Of a stretch of 64,000 nucleotides of DNA, positions 26,472 through 37,503 are shown piece after piece. The stretch covers positions 878,138 to 942,137 of the forward strand of contig NZ_JAPVBG010000002.1 of assembly GCF_026967805.1 (NCBI RefSeq), in the 5' to 3' direction. Positions within the stretch are counted from its first letter, which is position 1. The number at the start of each line of letters is the position of its first letter. Source of the DNA: Blastococcus sp. VKM Ac-2987 (lineage in GTDB: Bacteria > Actinomycetota > Actinomycetes > Mycobacteriales > Geodermatophilaceae). A program made the translations under genes and the position numbers. Under the pieces are notes generated by a model, which was not told the origin of the DNA, made no database searches, and saw nothing but the letters and a program-made list of their open reading frames with translations.

Positions 26472-26475
<4 letters not shown>
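24499..26475 (+). CDS. mutA: Methylmalonyl-CoA mutase small (beta) subunit
   Basis: This 658-residue non-catalytic subunit forms a heterodimer with MutB. It keeps the barrel-domain framework ([82 protein letters not shown]). The C-terminal B12-like domain lacks the DxHxxG cobalamin-ligand motif, as is normal for MutA. Its ATG overlaps the M20 hydrolase stop and its TGA overlaps the mutB start. Confidence 0.94.
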
Positions 26476-28678
<2,203 letters not shown>

Positions 28679-28679
<1 letters not shown>

Positions 28680-29695
28680 TGCCGCGGGAGATCGACGTAC
28701 CGGCCCTCGCCGAAGGGGTGCTGGCCGGCGACCGGCGGGTGATGGCGCGCGCCATCACCCTCGTCGAGTCGCGCCGGGCCGACCACCGCGAGCGGGCGCA
28801 GGAGCTGCTGGTCGAGCTGCTCCCGCACGCCGGGGGAGCGCGCCGGGTCGGCATCAGCGGGGTGCCCGGCGTCGGGAAGTCGACCTTCATCGACCAGCTC
28901 GGGGTGGACCTGACGGCCGGCGGGTCCAGGGTCGCGGTGCTCGCCGTCGACCCGTCGTCGGCCCGGTCGGGCGGCTCGATCCTGGGCGACAAGACGCGCA
29001 TGGCCCGGCTGGCCGTCGACGAGCACGCGTTCATCCGGCCCTCGCCCACCTCCGGCACGCTCGGCGGGGTCGCGCAGGCGACCCGCGAGTCGATGGTCGT
29101 CGTGGAGGCGGCCGGCTACGACGTCGTCCTGGTGGAGACCGTCGGCGTCGGCCAGTCGGAGATCACCGTCGCCGAGATGGTCGACTCGTTCCTGTTCCTG
29201 ACCATCGCGCGCACCGGTGACCAGCTGCAGGGGATCAAGCGCGGCATCCTGGAGATCGCCGACGTCATCGCCGTGAACAAGGCCGACGGCCCGGCTGCCG
29301 CCGACGCCCGCAAGGCCGCGCGCGAGCTCTCCTCCGCGATCCGGATGCTGCGCGGGCGCGGGGAGCCCTGGGACGTGCCGGTGCTGACCTGCGCCGGGCT
29401 CACCGGCGAGGGCATGGACGAGGTCTGGGCCAAGCTCGTCGAGCACCAGGAGCGGGCGAAGCTCTCCGGGGCCTTCGACGAGCGACGGCGCGCCCAGCAG
29501 GTGCGCTGGACCTGGCAGCTGGTGCGGGACGGCCTCGAGCACTCGCTGCGGGCGCACCCGGGCGTGCGCACCTCCGTGCCCGACCTGGAGAAGGCGGTGC
29601 TGGCCGGCGAGCTCACCCCCGCCCTGGCCGCCCGCCGGATCCTGGACACCTTCCTGGCCGCGCCGGACGAGACGAACGCCGCGCGCCCGGTGTGA
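28679..29695 (+). CDS. meaB: Methylmalonyl-CoA mutase chaperone GTPase (MeaB/ArgK family)
   Basis: This 338-residue SIMIBI-class G protein protects and reloads the mutase. The P-loop GVPGVGKST is near residue 62, followed by AVDPSSARSGGSILGDKTRM (switch I), ETVGVGQSE (switch region) and the NKADG guanine-specificity motif near residue 200. A C-terminal helical dimerisation arm follows. Its ATG overlaps the mutB stop by one base, the conserved order for this system. It is the last gene of the operon. Confidence 0.95.
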
Positions 29696-29873
29696 CCGCC
29701 GGGCGACGGCCCCGCTCCGCCTCACGGCCGCACCGCTTCCCCTCCGGCACCGGCGGCACCACCCGTGCGCCCGGCGGTTTGCTCAGGTCTGGCGGTGCGG
29801 CGATCCTCACTCCGGGACGTCACGTCGGGCGTGCTCATCGTGAGGACGCGCGGTGTGCCGGAGGAGGACAGCA

Positions 29874-31010
29874 GTGGACACGGTGCGGACGGGTGCAGCA
29901 CGCGAGCGGCTGTGGGCGTTGGACGGGCTGCGATTCGTCGCGGCGATGGCAGTCGTCCTCTTCCACTTCACCGGCAGGGACGGCCCGGCCTGGGGGAGCA
30001 GCGTGCGGGAGGTCTTCCCGCTGCTGAGCCGGGTGACGCTCTACGGAGGCTTCGGGCCCTACCTGTTCTTCATGATCAGCGGCTTCGTGGTGCTCATGAC
30101 GGCCTGGGGGCGGCCGCTGCCCGCGTTCGTCGCCTCCCGCGCCGGGCGCCTCTTCCCCGCGTACTGGGCCGCGGTCCTGCTCACCGCCGCGGTCGTGTAC
30201 CTGCACCAGCACCTGTTCCCCGTATGGGGGGAGCTCGGGCCCTCCGGCGTGGCGCTGAACCTGACCATGTTCCAGGCGGCGTTCGGCGCCGCGCACCTGG
30301 ACGGCGTGTACTGGACGCTCTGGGTGGAGCTGAAGTTCTACCTGCTGCTCGGGCTGCTCCTCCTGGTCGGTATCACCCGCGAGCGGCTCCTCGCGCTGTG
30401 CCTGGCGTGGCCGGTGGTCGGGATGATGGCGGCCCAGGCCGACGCCCGCTTCCTCGTCGCCCTCCTGGAACCGAACGCCGCGCCGTTCTTCTGCATCGGC
30501 ATCCTGCTCCATCTGGCCCACCGCGAGGGCTGGAGCGCCACCGTCGGGCTGCTGTTCGCCGCCAACACCGCCTTCGCGCTATGGGTGTCGATCACCTACT
30601 ACGTCCCGTGGTCGGCGGCGGTGGCCGGAGCCGGTGTCTCCGCCCGCGGCATCTCGCTGCTCCTGCTGCTGTGCGTCGCCGCGGTCGTCGCAGCCACGAT
30701 GACGCGGATCTCCCGGGTGCAGTGGCGCTGGCTCGGCACGGCCGGAGCCCTGACCTACCCCCTGTACCTGGTGCACGAGTACCCGGGCTGGGCGCTCATC
30801 TCCCGGCTCGAGCCGATCCTGCCTGCCCACCTCGTCCTGGTGGCCACCGTCCTCGTGGCGCTCTGCGGCGCCTACCTGGTGCACCGGTGGGTGGAACGCC
30901 CGTTGGGACCGTGGCTGCGGCAGGCGCTCGAGCGCGACCTGCGCCCGAGCTCCCGTGCGCTGCCGACGGCCGAGCCCGCCGGGGAGGGCAGTCGCGTCGC
31001 GTCGCGCTGA
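29874..31010 (+). CDS. Acyltransferase 3 family membrane protein (OafA-like)
   Basis: The 378-residue protein has about ten membrane spans and the family start LWALDGLRFVAAMAVVLFHF with its catalytic His near residue 27. Other landmarks are LFFMISGFVVLMT and SRAGRLFPAYWAAV (the R/P-AY motif). Such enzymes O-acetylate sugars of polysaccharides, peptidoglycan or glycolipids. GTG 29874 is preferred over GTG 29853 because GGAGGAGG lies 6 nt upstream of it. It stands alone in a 178-nt intergenic space after meaB in which I see no other feature. The acceptor is unknown. Confidence 0.82.
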   Translation: MDTVRTGAARERLWALDGLRFVAAMAVVLFHFTGRDGPAWGSSVREVFPLLSRVTLYGGFGPYLFFMISGFVVLMTAWGRPLPAFVASRAGRLFPAYWAAVLLTAAVVYLHQHLFPVWGELGPSGVALNLTMFQAAFGAAHLDGVYWTLWVELKFYLLLGLLLLVGITRERLLALCLAWPVVGMMAAQADARFLVALLEPNAAPFFCIGILLHLAHREGWSATVGLLFAANTAFALWVSITYYVPWSAAVAGAGVSARGISLLLLLCVAAVVAATMTRISRVQWRWLGTAGALTYPLYLVHEYPGWALISRLEPILPAHLVLVATVLVALCGAYLVHRWVERPLGPWLRQALERDLRPSSRALPTAEPAGEGSRVASR

Positions 31011-31025
31011 GCCGGCCGACCGGCG

Positions 31026-31481
31026 TCAGAAGGTCGTGCGGCAGTCGCGGACGCGCAGCTCGCGGACGTAGTCGTCGGGTGCGCCGGCGGCCTCGGCGGC
31101 GTCGGCCATCGCCCCGAGGTGGCGCGCCGAGGGCAGCCCGCCCTCGAAGGCGTCGAGCACGTAGACGTAGGCGACGACGTCGCCGCCGAGGGTGTGCACC
31201 CGCAGGTGCACCCGGCGGTAGAGGCCGGAGTCGGCGCCCTCCCACGCGTCCAGGGCCCGCACGTCGGCCTCGGTCAGGTCGTAGAGCGCGACGAAGACGC
31301 CCGGCACGTCGTCGCCGGTGGGCACCAGGGTCGCCAGCGCCCCCTCCCAGCCCAGCTCCTCGCCGCCGAAGGTGAGCCGCCAGCCGCGGATCCAGCCGGT
31401 GCCGGTGTGCGGGGACGACGGGCAGCGGCGCAGCATCTGGGCGGGGTCCATGTTCGACCCGTAGGCGGCGTAGAGGGCCAT
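31026..31481 (-). CDS. Gamma-glutamylcyclotransferase-like (AIG2-like) protein
   Basis: This 151-residue protein starts LYAAYGSNMDPAQM, the YGSN substrate loop of the GGCT/AIG2 fold. It has a conserved acidic region (ALDAWEGADSGLYRR) where the family's general acid Glu normally lies. Activity on gamma-glutamyl compounds is not assured. The gene is divergent from lpdA and has a TAGTCT box 7 nt before its ATG. It is convergent with the acyltransferase gene, with only 15 nt between them. Confidence 0.78.
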   Translation of the reverse strand: MALYAAYGSNMDPAQMLRRCPSSPHTGTGWIRGWRLTFGGEELGWEGALATLVPTGDDVPGVFVALYDLTEADVRALDAWEGADSGLYRRVHLRVHTLGGDVVAYVYVLDAFEGGLPSARHLGAMADAAEAAGAPDDYVRELRVRDCRTTF

Positions 31482-31488
31482 CCGGGCG

Positions 31489-31494
31489 AGACTA
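31489..31494 (-). promoter_or_regulatory. -10 box (TAGTCT, minus strand) for the AIG2-like gene
   Basis: On the minus strand TAGTCT ends 7 nt before ATG 31481, consistent with a leaderless transcript divergent from lpdA. Confidence 0.55.
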
Positions 31495-31597
31495 ACCGGG
31501 GCGCCCGGCAGGCCGGGGACGGGCGGTGGCGCAGTACCGGACCGGCACCGGGGACAATGGACTCCGACGGACCGCTCGGCGACGAAAGATGGACCCC

Positions 31598-33001
31598 ATG
31601 ACCCGCATCGTCATCATCGGTGGTGGCCCGGCCGGTTACGAGGCGGCGCTGGTCGCCGCGCAGCTCGGCGCCGAGGTCACCGTCATCGAGCGCGACGGCA
31701 TCGGCGGGGCCAGCGTGCTCACCGACTGCGTGCCCTCCAAGACCCTCATCGCCGCCGCCGGCGCGATGACGTCGGTGCGCGACTCCGCCGTCCTCGGCGT
31801 GCACGGCGCCGAGCTCGCCACGGTGAGCCTCGACCTGCCCGCGGCCAACCAGCGGGTGAAGAACCTGGCCATGGCGCAGTCGGCCGACATCCACGCCCGC
31901 CTCGAAGCGGAGGGCGTCCGGATCATCTCCGGCCAGGCCCGGCTGGCCGACGACGAGCCCGGTCTGGCCGCGCACGAGGTGGAGATCCTCGACGCCGACG
32001 GCGAGGTCGTGGACGAGATCGAGGGCGACGTCGTCCTCATCGCCACCGGCGCCGACCCGCGGGTGCTGCCCGGAGCCGAGCCCGACGGCGAGCGGATCCT
32101 CGACTGGCGCGACGTCTACGACCTGCAGGAGCCGCCCGAGCACCTGGTCGTCGTCGGCTCCGGGGTCACCGGCGCGGAGTTCGCCTCCGGCTACCTGGAG
32201 GCCGGTGTCCCGGTCACCCTCGTCTCCTCCCGCGACCGGGTGCTGCCCGGTGAGGACTCCGACGCCGCCGAGGTGCTCGAGCAGGTCTTCCAGTCCCGCG
32301 GTGGCCGCCTGGAGCGCGGCCGGGCGGCCGGGGTCCGGCGGACCGAGAAGGGCATCGCCGTCGAGCTCACCGACGGGCGCTGCGTCGAGGCCTCGCACGC
32401 CCTGATGACGGTCGGCACCGTGCCGAACACCGCCGGGCTCAACCTGGAGTCCCACGGCGTCCAGGTCACCGAGGCCGGGCACGTCGTCGTCGACCGGGTC
32501 TCGCGCACCTCGGTGCCGGGCATCTACGCCGCCGGCGACGTCACGGGCGTCTTCCAGCTGGCCTCCGTGGCCGCCATGCAGGGCCGGATCGCGATGTGGC
32601 ACGCCCTGGGCGAGGCGGTCGCGCCGATCAAGCTCAAGACGGTCGCCGCCAACGTCTTCACCCATCCGGAGATCGCCACCGTCGGCGTGCAGGAGAAGGC
32701 GCTCGCGGAGAGCGTCGACGTCGAGGCGGTGCGGCTGCCGCTGGCCACGAACGCGCGGGCGAAGATGGGCGATCTGCACGACGGCTTCGTGAAGCTGTTC
32801 GCCCGCCGCTCCACCGGCGTGATCATGGGCGGTGTGGTGGTGGCCCCGGGCGCCTCCGAGCTGATCCTGCCGATCGCGCTGGCGGTGACCAAGGGGCTGA
32901 CGGTCGACGACCTTGCGCAGACCTTCGCGATCTACCCGTCGCTGTCGGGCTCGATCACCGAGGCGGGGCGCCGCCTGATGGGCGCCGACGACCTCGCCTG
33001 A
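31598..33001 (+). CDS. lpdA: NAD(P)H dehydrogenase (quinone), LpdA-type flavoprotein disulfide reductase homologue
   Basis: This 467-residue FAD/NAD enzyme has the FAD motif IIGGGPAGYEAA at the N-terminus, the NAD motif VVGSGVTGAEFASGY near residue 185, and IYAAGDVTGVFQLASVA before the C-terminal dimerisation domain. The redox-active CxxxxC is reduced to one cysteine (GGASVLTDCVPSKT, Cys near residue 44), and the C-terminal His-Glu dyad is missing (IYPSLSGSITEAG). This is the LpdA pattern of mycobacteria, where the protein reduces quinones rather than lipoamide. ATG 31598 is preferred over the in-frame ATG 31589. The last codons and stop are the start of a repeated unit downstream. Confidence 0.88.
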   Translation: MTRIVIIGGGPAGYEAALVAAQLGAEVTVIERDGIGGASVLTDCVPSKTLIAAAGAMTSVRDSAVLGVHGAELATVSLDLPAANQRVKNLAMAQSADIHARLEAEGVRIISGQARLADDEPGLAAHEVEILDADGEVVDEIEGDVVLIATGADPRVLPGAEPDGERILDWRDVYDLQEPPEHLVVVGSGVTGAEFASGYLEAGVPVTLVSSRDRVLPGEDSDAAEVLEQVFQSRGGRLERGRAAGVRRTEKGIAVELTDGRCVEASHALMTVGTVPNTAGLNLESHGVQVTEAGHVVVDRVSRTSVPGIYAAGDVTGVFQLASVAAMQGRIAMWHALGEAVAPIKLKTVAANVFTHPEIATVGVQEKALAESVDVEAVRLPLATNARAKMGDLHDGFVKLFARRSTGVIMGGVVVAPGASELILPIALAVTKGLTVDDLAQTFAIYPSLSGSITEAGRRLMGADDLA

Positions 33002-33160
33002 CGACAGCCGCGGGAGCATCGCAGCGAGGGACGAGCGAGGAGCGGACCGGGGCGCGGAGTCGGGAGATCACCTCGCCTGACGACAGCCGCGGGAGCATCG
33101 CAGCGAGGGACGAGCGAGGAGCGGACCGGGGCGCGGAGGCAGGCGGATGACCTCGCCTGA
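32991..33160 (+). repeat. Direct repeat duplicating the lpdA 3' end
   Basis: A 69-bp unit at 32991-33059, which includes the final lpdA codons and stop, is repeated without any difference at 33070-33138. Its first 11 bases return again at 33150-33160. The spacers are about 10-11 bp and differ in sequence. The unit is purine-rich (AGCGAGGGACGAGCGAGGAG) and looks like a genome-wide intergenic repeat captured by duplication. Confidence 0.85.
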
Positions 33161-33214
33161 GGTGGTGCCCCGGGGAGGCCCGGGGCGCCTGCGGCGGGTG
33201 TGACGGGAGCTCGG

Positions 33215-33240
33215 CTCAACATCGGCTCCCCGGTGCCGAC
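33215..33240 (+). promoter_or_regulatory. FliA/WhiG-type promoter candidate for metalloprotease 1
   Basis: CTCAA (33215-33219), 15 nt, then GCCGAC (33235-33240) resembles the CTCA(A/C)-N15/16-GCCGAA promoters of FliA-type sigma factors described in motile actinomycetes (from memory). The implied RNA start near 33247 leaves a short leader containing the GGAG before ATG 33270. Confidence 0.5.
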
Positions 33241-33269
33241 CCGGCGTCGGCCCGCCGATGCAGGAGTCG

Positions 33270-34988
33270 ATGTCTGCTGACCACGACTCCCGTCGTCCCC
33301 GCGGCCACCGTCGTCTGCTGGGCTCTCGCGCGCTCAAGGGTGTCCTCACCGCATGCGTCGTCGGCGCTGTGGCGGTTCCCGGCGTCGCGGCGGCCGACAC
33401 GAGCACCACCGTGGTCGGCGAGCTCCTGCACGTGGTCACCGACGGTGAGAGCGGTGCCGCCGCCCAGGCTGCCGAACACACCGATGCCGACGACGGCCGG
33501 CTCAGCTGGGTGCAGACCGGCGAGGGCGCCGTCCGCATCCCCGCCGAGCAGGTGGCCGACCTGCCGGCGGGCGCCACGGTCGAGCTGACCGTCGGTGCGA
33601 CGGTCGAGGACGGGGCCAGCGACGACGGGTACGACGGGGCCCGCGAGGTGCTGGACAGCGACGTGCTCGCGCCCCCGCCGTCCACGGCTCCGGAGCCGGG
33701 CCCCGCGCCCCGCGGCGGCCTGACCAACGAGGTGACCGTCGTCCTGGTGGCCCCGGCGGGCACCAGCCCCGACGACACCCTGCTGCGCGACGTCGTCGCC
33801 ACGGTGAACGGCTCCGTCGCCCGGTTCTGGTCGGAGCAGACCGGCGGCGCGATCACGCTCGGCGTCACCGACTCCCGCGACTGGCTGTCGACGGTGGCCG
33901 GCTGCGAGGACCCCGCGGCGATGTGGAACGAGGCGGCAGCGGCGGTCGGCTTCGTCCCCGGGCCCGGCAGGCACCTGCTCCTGCGCCTGAGCGGCGAGGC
34001 CGCGACCCGGCCGGCGTGCTCGTACGCCCTCGCCGAGGTGGGTGCGGCCCCGGCGTCCGGTGGGCGGCTCTACGTGCGGGACACGTCGGCGTCCGTCATC
34101 GCCCACGAGCTCGGGCACAACTTCGGCCTCGGCCACTCCTCGTCGGCGCAGTGCGACGGCGCGGTCGAGGCGGTTTCCTGCCGGATCTCGGGCTACCGTG
34201 ACTACTACGACGTGATGGGCGCGTCCTGGGCGCAGCTCGGGTCGCTCAACGCCCCCCAGGCCTCGGCGCTGGGCGTGCTAACCGGCGACGCGGAGCGGAC
34301 CGTGCAGGTGGGGGAGGCCGCCACCAGCGTGACGCTGGCCCCGGTGGCCGGCCGCACCGGCGTCCGGGCCCTCCGGCTGGTCGACGCCGAGGGAACCGCC
34401 TACTGGCTGGAGCTGCGGGCCGCGACCGGGCGCGACGGCTGGCTGGCCACCGGCGACAACGTGTACCGGCTCGACACCGGGGTGCTGCTCCACCGGGCCG
34501 GCCGCTTCCCGGACACCTCGCTCCTCCTGGACGGCACGCCGAGCCCGGCGGCCGGCTGGGACGCCGACCTGCAGTCCGCCGTCCCGGTGGGCGCGCCCCT
34601 CGTGCTCTCCGGGGGAGATTTCACCGTCACGGTGCGCAGCGTCGATGGGGGTGCGGCGGTGGTCGACGTGGTGCCGGCACCGGAGCCCGCCGCCGGCCAG
34701 GCGGTCGGCGGATCCGCGAGCCCGGCCGGCAACTCGGTCCGGGAGCGCCGCGGCACCCTGACCGGTACGCCCGCGCCGGCCCCCGAGGCGGCCGCCGTCG
34801 CGCCGCAGGCACCGCCGTACTGGGCGCCGGTCGACGGGCTCAGCGTGCCTCGCGCCGGCGTCGCGCTCGATCCGGTCGCCGACAGCTCCGGGTTCCTCGG
34901 CGGGCTCCTGCTGCCCGTCGCTGAATCCGTGCTCGCCGGCGCCACGCTGCTGCTGCTCCAGGCTGTGCGCCGCGCCCGCGGGCGCTGA
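33270..34988 (+). CDS. Secreted zinc metalloprotease (metzincin-like) with C-terminal membrane anchor
   Basis: This 572-residue protein begins with an Arg-rich n-region and hydrophobic core (GVLTACVVGAVAVPGVAAADT), a Sec-type signal with cleavage probably after AAA. A beta-rich prodomain-like segment (residues about 45-145) precedes the protease domain, whose HELGHNFGLGH (first His near residue 279) gives three zinc ligands. DVMG about 35 residues later is in the position of a Met-turn, as in gametolysin/reprolysin-like enzymes. A Pro/Ala-rich linker and a final hydrophobic segment with RRARGR suggest membrane anchoring. ATG 33258 is an alternative start; 33270 has GGAG 3 nt upstream. It is paralogous to the next gene. 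Confidence 0.78.
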   Translation: MSADHDSRRPRGHRRLLGSRALKGVLTACVVGAVAVPGVAAADTSTTVVGELLHVVTDGESGAAAQAAEHTDADDGRLSWVQTGEGAVRIPAEQVADLPAGATVELTVGATVEDGASDDGYDGAREVLDSDVLAPPPSTAPEPGPAPRGGLTNEVTVVLVAPAGTSPDDTLLRDVVATVNGSVARFWSEQTGGAITLGVTDSRDWLSTVAGCEDPAAMWNEAAAAVGFVPGPGRHLLLRLSGEAATRPACSYALAEVGAAPASGGRLYVRDTSASVIAHELGHNFGLGHSSSAQCDGAVEAVSCRISGYRDYYDVMGASWAQLGSLNAPQASALGVLTGDAERTVQVGEAATSVTLAPVAGRTGVRALRLVDAEGTAYWLELRAATGRDGWLATGDNVYRLDTGVLLHRAGRFPDTSLLLDGTPSPAAGWDADLQSAVPVGAPLVLSGGDFTVTVRSVDGGAAVVDVVPAPEPAAGQAVGGSASPAGNSVRERRGTLTGTPAPAPEAAAVAPQAPPYWAPVDGLSVPRAGVALDPVADSSGFLGGLLLPVAESVLAGATLLLLQAVRRARGR

Positions 34989-35093
34989 GCGCACCCGGAC
35001 GGGTGCACCCGGCAGCGATCGGCCGCGCACGGTCCAGTTCTGCACGGCGGGTGCCGATGCAGGGAACAGTCCCCTTCGTCTTGGAGTCCCGCC

Positions 35094-37439
35094 GTGCGTG
35101 CTACCCCTGGGGGCTGGTCACTGCGACCGGCCGTCGTCGTCACCGTGGCCGCCGTGCTGCTCGGCATGGTCACCGTTCCGTCGGTGCGTGCCGAGGACCG
35201 GCCCGCGACCGCCGGTGACGTCGTCGTCGGGGAGCTGGTCCAGGCCTGGGCCGATCCCGAGCCCGCCGAGCACCAGGCCGAGCACGAGGCCGGGCACGCC
35301 GACGTCGGGCTGCTGAGTTGGATCGACGTCGCCGACGGCGAGTCGGTCCGAGTCCCCACCGACGACGTCGCTGACATCGAGCTGGGTGCGACCGTCGAGG
35401 TGACCGTCGGTGGTGAGATCCGGGATGAGGCCACGGTGGAACAGGGCCTGGAGCCCGCCCGCGAGGTCGTCAGCGCCGAGGTGGTCGCCCCTCCGGAGCC
35501 CGCGGTGACGACCGTGCCGCACACCAACGGCGTCACCGTGGTGATGGTCCAGCCCGGGGGCGCGCCGCGCGACGGGCGGCTGCTGGCCGACGTCGTCGCC
35601 GCGGTCGACGGCCCGGCACGGCAGTTCTGGAACGAGCAGAGCGACGGCGGTGTCACCGTGGCGGTAACCGGCAGCCACGACTGGATCACCACGACGGCCG
35701 GGTGCGCCGCCCCCTTCCAGTTGTGGAACGAGGCGGCCGCCGCCGTCGGCTGGACCAGTGGACCGGGGAAGCACCTGCTGCTCTACGTGCCGTCCGGTAC
35801 ACCGGACTGCGGCTACGGGCTGGGGACGGTCGGCTCGGGCATCGGTGCGGGCGGCCTGGTGTACGTGCAGGCCATCGCCACCTCGGTGCTCGCCCACGAG
35901 CTGGGGCACAACTTCGGCCTCGGGCACTCGTCGGCGGTGCAGTGCGATGCCTCGCCGGAATCTGCGCCGTGCCGGACGGTGGCGTACGAGGACCTGTACG
36001 ACGTCATGGGCATCTCGTGGCACCAGGTCGGCTCGCTCAACGCCCCGCACGCCGCCCGACTGGGTCTGCTGCCGTCGTCGGCGCAGCGGTCGGTGTCCTC
36101 GACCGGCACCGGTGGCACGTTCACGCTCGCCCCGATGGGTGGCCGGAGCGGGCTGCGCGTGCTCTCGCTGACCACGGGCACCACGCGCTACTGGGTCGAG
36201 TACCGCACCGCCACGGGCCGCGACACCTGGCTGTCCGACCCCCGCGCGAACTACGGCCTGCAGCCAGGTGTCCTCGTCCGGCGGGACGGTCCCGGACCGA
36301 ACAGCGACACCTCGTTGCTCCTCGACGGCACCCCGGCCGCCCAGGCGAACTGGGACGGGGACGTGGCGACCGTGCTGCCGGCCGGGAGCCGGATGTTCCT
36401 CGGCGAGGGGCTCACCGTCGGTGTCACCAGCACCTCGTCGACGGATGCGACGGTCACCGTGCGCACCGCGGCCGACGGGCCCTCGGCGGACAGCCCGATC
36501 GCGGTCCGGTACGCGTCGCTGGGTGGCGAGACCGGCCGGCTCGGGGCGCCGCTGTCCACGGAGCGGTGCGGGTTGCGCGACGGCGGCTGTCAGCAGACGT
36601 TCGCGCAGGGGTCGATCTACTGGTCCGCGGCCACGGGTGCGCGGGTCGTGCAGGGCGACATCGGCGCGCGATGGGGTGCGCTGGGCCAGGAGCGCGGGTG
36701 GTTGGGCTACCCGAAGACCGACGTGCTCTGCGGACTCAAGGACGGCGGCTGCTACCAGGTGTTCCAGGGCGGCGGGCTCTACGGGTCCGCCGCGACCGGC
36801 GTCCGCGCGGTCAGCGGGTTCCTGTGGGGACGGTGGGCCTCGCTGGGCTACGAGGCCGGCTGGCTGGGCTACCCGGCCAGCGACGTGCTCTGCGGGCTCA
36901 AGGACGGCGGGTGCTATCAGCGCTACCAGGGTGGGGCTCTGTACTGGTCGTCGGCCACGGGCGCCCAGGCCGTGAGCGGGTTCCTGTGGGGACGGTGGGC
37001 CTCGCTGGGCTACGAGGCCGGCTGGCTCGGCTACCCGGCCGGCGACGTGCGGTGCGGGCTGCGCGACGGTGGGTGCTACCAGCTCTACCAGCGGGGTGCC
37101 CTCTACTGGTCCCCGGCCACGGGTGCCCGCGCGGTGAGCGGCTTCCTGTGGGACCGCTGGGCGGCGATGGGCTACGAGAGCGGCCGGCTGGGCTACCCGA
37201 TGACCGACGTGACCTGCGGGTTGCGCAACGGCGGCTGCTACCAGATCTACCAGGGCGGTGGCGTGTACTGGTCCGGGGCCACCGGGGCCTGGATCGTCCA
37301 GGGCGAGCTGTGGGGGCGCTGGGCCGCCCAGGGGTACGAGGCGGGCGCGCTGGGATACCCGCTCTCCGACGTCATGTGCGTGCCCGGGCGCTCCGGGTGC
37401 TACCAGCGGTTCCAGGGCGGGACCATCCACACCGGCTGA
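35094..37439 (+). CDS. Secreted zinc metalloprotease with six cysteine-paired LGFP repeats
   Basis: The 781-residue protein starts with a signal peptide (VVVTVAAVLLGMVTVPSVRAED) and shares the prodomain and protease domain of its upstream neighbour (NGVTVVMVQP, ATSVLAHELGHNFGLGHSS with the first zinc His near residue 268, then DLYDVMGISW). Instead of a membrane anchor it carries LGFP-type repeats from about residue 467 to the end, modules that bind cell-wall glycan in actinobacteria. Each of the six units contains a C-x6-C pair (mostly CGLKDGGC or CGLRDGGC), probably a disulphide. GTG 35094 follows CTTGGAGTCCCGCC. A GCCGAT at 35053-35058 may be a FliA-type -10, but its -35 is poor. Confidence 0.82.
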   Translation: MRATPGGWSLRPAVVVTVAAVLLGMVTVPSVRAEDRPATAGDVVVGELVQAWADPEPAEHQAEHEAGHADVGLLSWIDVADGESVRVPTDDVADIELGATVEVTVGGEIRDEATVEQGLEPAREVVSAEVVAPPEPAVTTVPHTNGVTVVMVQPGGAPRDGRLLADVVAAVDGPARQFWNEQSDGGVTVAVTGSHDWITTTAGCAAPFQLWNEAAAAVGWTSGPGKHLLLYVPSGTPDCGYGLGTVGSGIGAGGLVYVQAIATSVLAHELGHNFGLGHSSAVQCDASPESAPCRTVAYEDLYDVMGISWHQVGSLNAPHAARLGLLPSSAQRSVSSTGTGGTFTLAPMGGRSGLRVLSLTTGTTRYWVEYRTATGRDTWLSDPRANYGLQPGVLVRRDGPGPNSDTSLLLDGTPAAQANWDGDVATVLPAGSRMFLGEGLTVGVTSTSSTDATVTVRTAADGPSADSPIAVRYASLGGETGRLGAPLSTERCGLRDGGCQQTFAQGSIYWSAATGARVVQGDIGARWGALGQERGWLGYPKTDVLCGLKDGGCYQVFQGGGLYGSAATGVRAVSGFLWGRWASLGYEAGWLGYPASDVLCGLKDGGCYQRYQGGALYWSSATGAQAVSGFLWGRWASLGYEAGWLGYPAGDVRCGLRDGGCYQLYQRGALYWSPATGARAVSGFLWDRWAAMGYESGRLGYPMTDVTCGLRNGGCYQIYQGGGVYWSGATGAWIVQGELWGRWAAQGYEAGALGYPLSDVMCVPGRSGCYQRFQGGTIHTG
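36497..37439 (+). repeat. Tandem 162-bp LGFP-encoding repeats
   Basis: The array encodes six 54-residue units. Two adjacent units are almost identical at the DNA level: the stretch from AGCGGGTTCCTGTGGGG (36813 and 36975) through GGCTACGAGGCCGGCTGG recurs 162 bp later. This points to recent unequal duplication within the gene. Confidence 0.75.
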
Positions 37440-37453
37440 GCCGCGGATGCACG

Positions 37454-37488
37454 AGGGCCCGCCACCGACGACGCCGGTGGCGGGCCCT
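37454..37488. terminator. Bidirectional intrinsic terminator
   Basis: AGGGCCCGCCACCG (37454-37467) pairs perfectly with 37475-37488, a 14-bp stem with a 7-nt loop. It lies between the metalloprotease gene and the convergent carboxylase gene. Confidence 0.8.
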
Positions 37489-37503
37489 GTCGCATTCGGC
37501 CGG

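Noticed and set aside
35032..35058. A third FliA-like promoter before the LGFP metalloprotease
   Set aside because: GCCGAT is present at 35053, but the upstream element (GTCCA/TCCAG) matches CTCAA poorly, so I did not list it as a feature.
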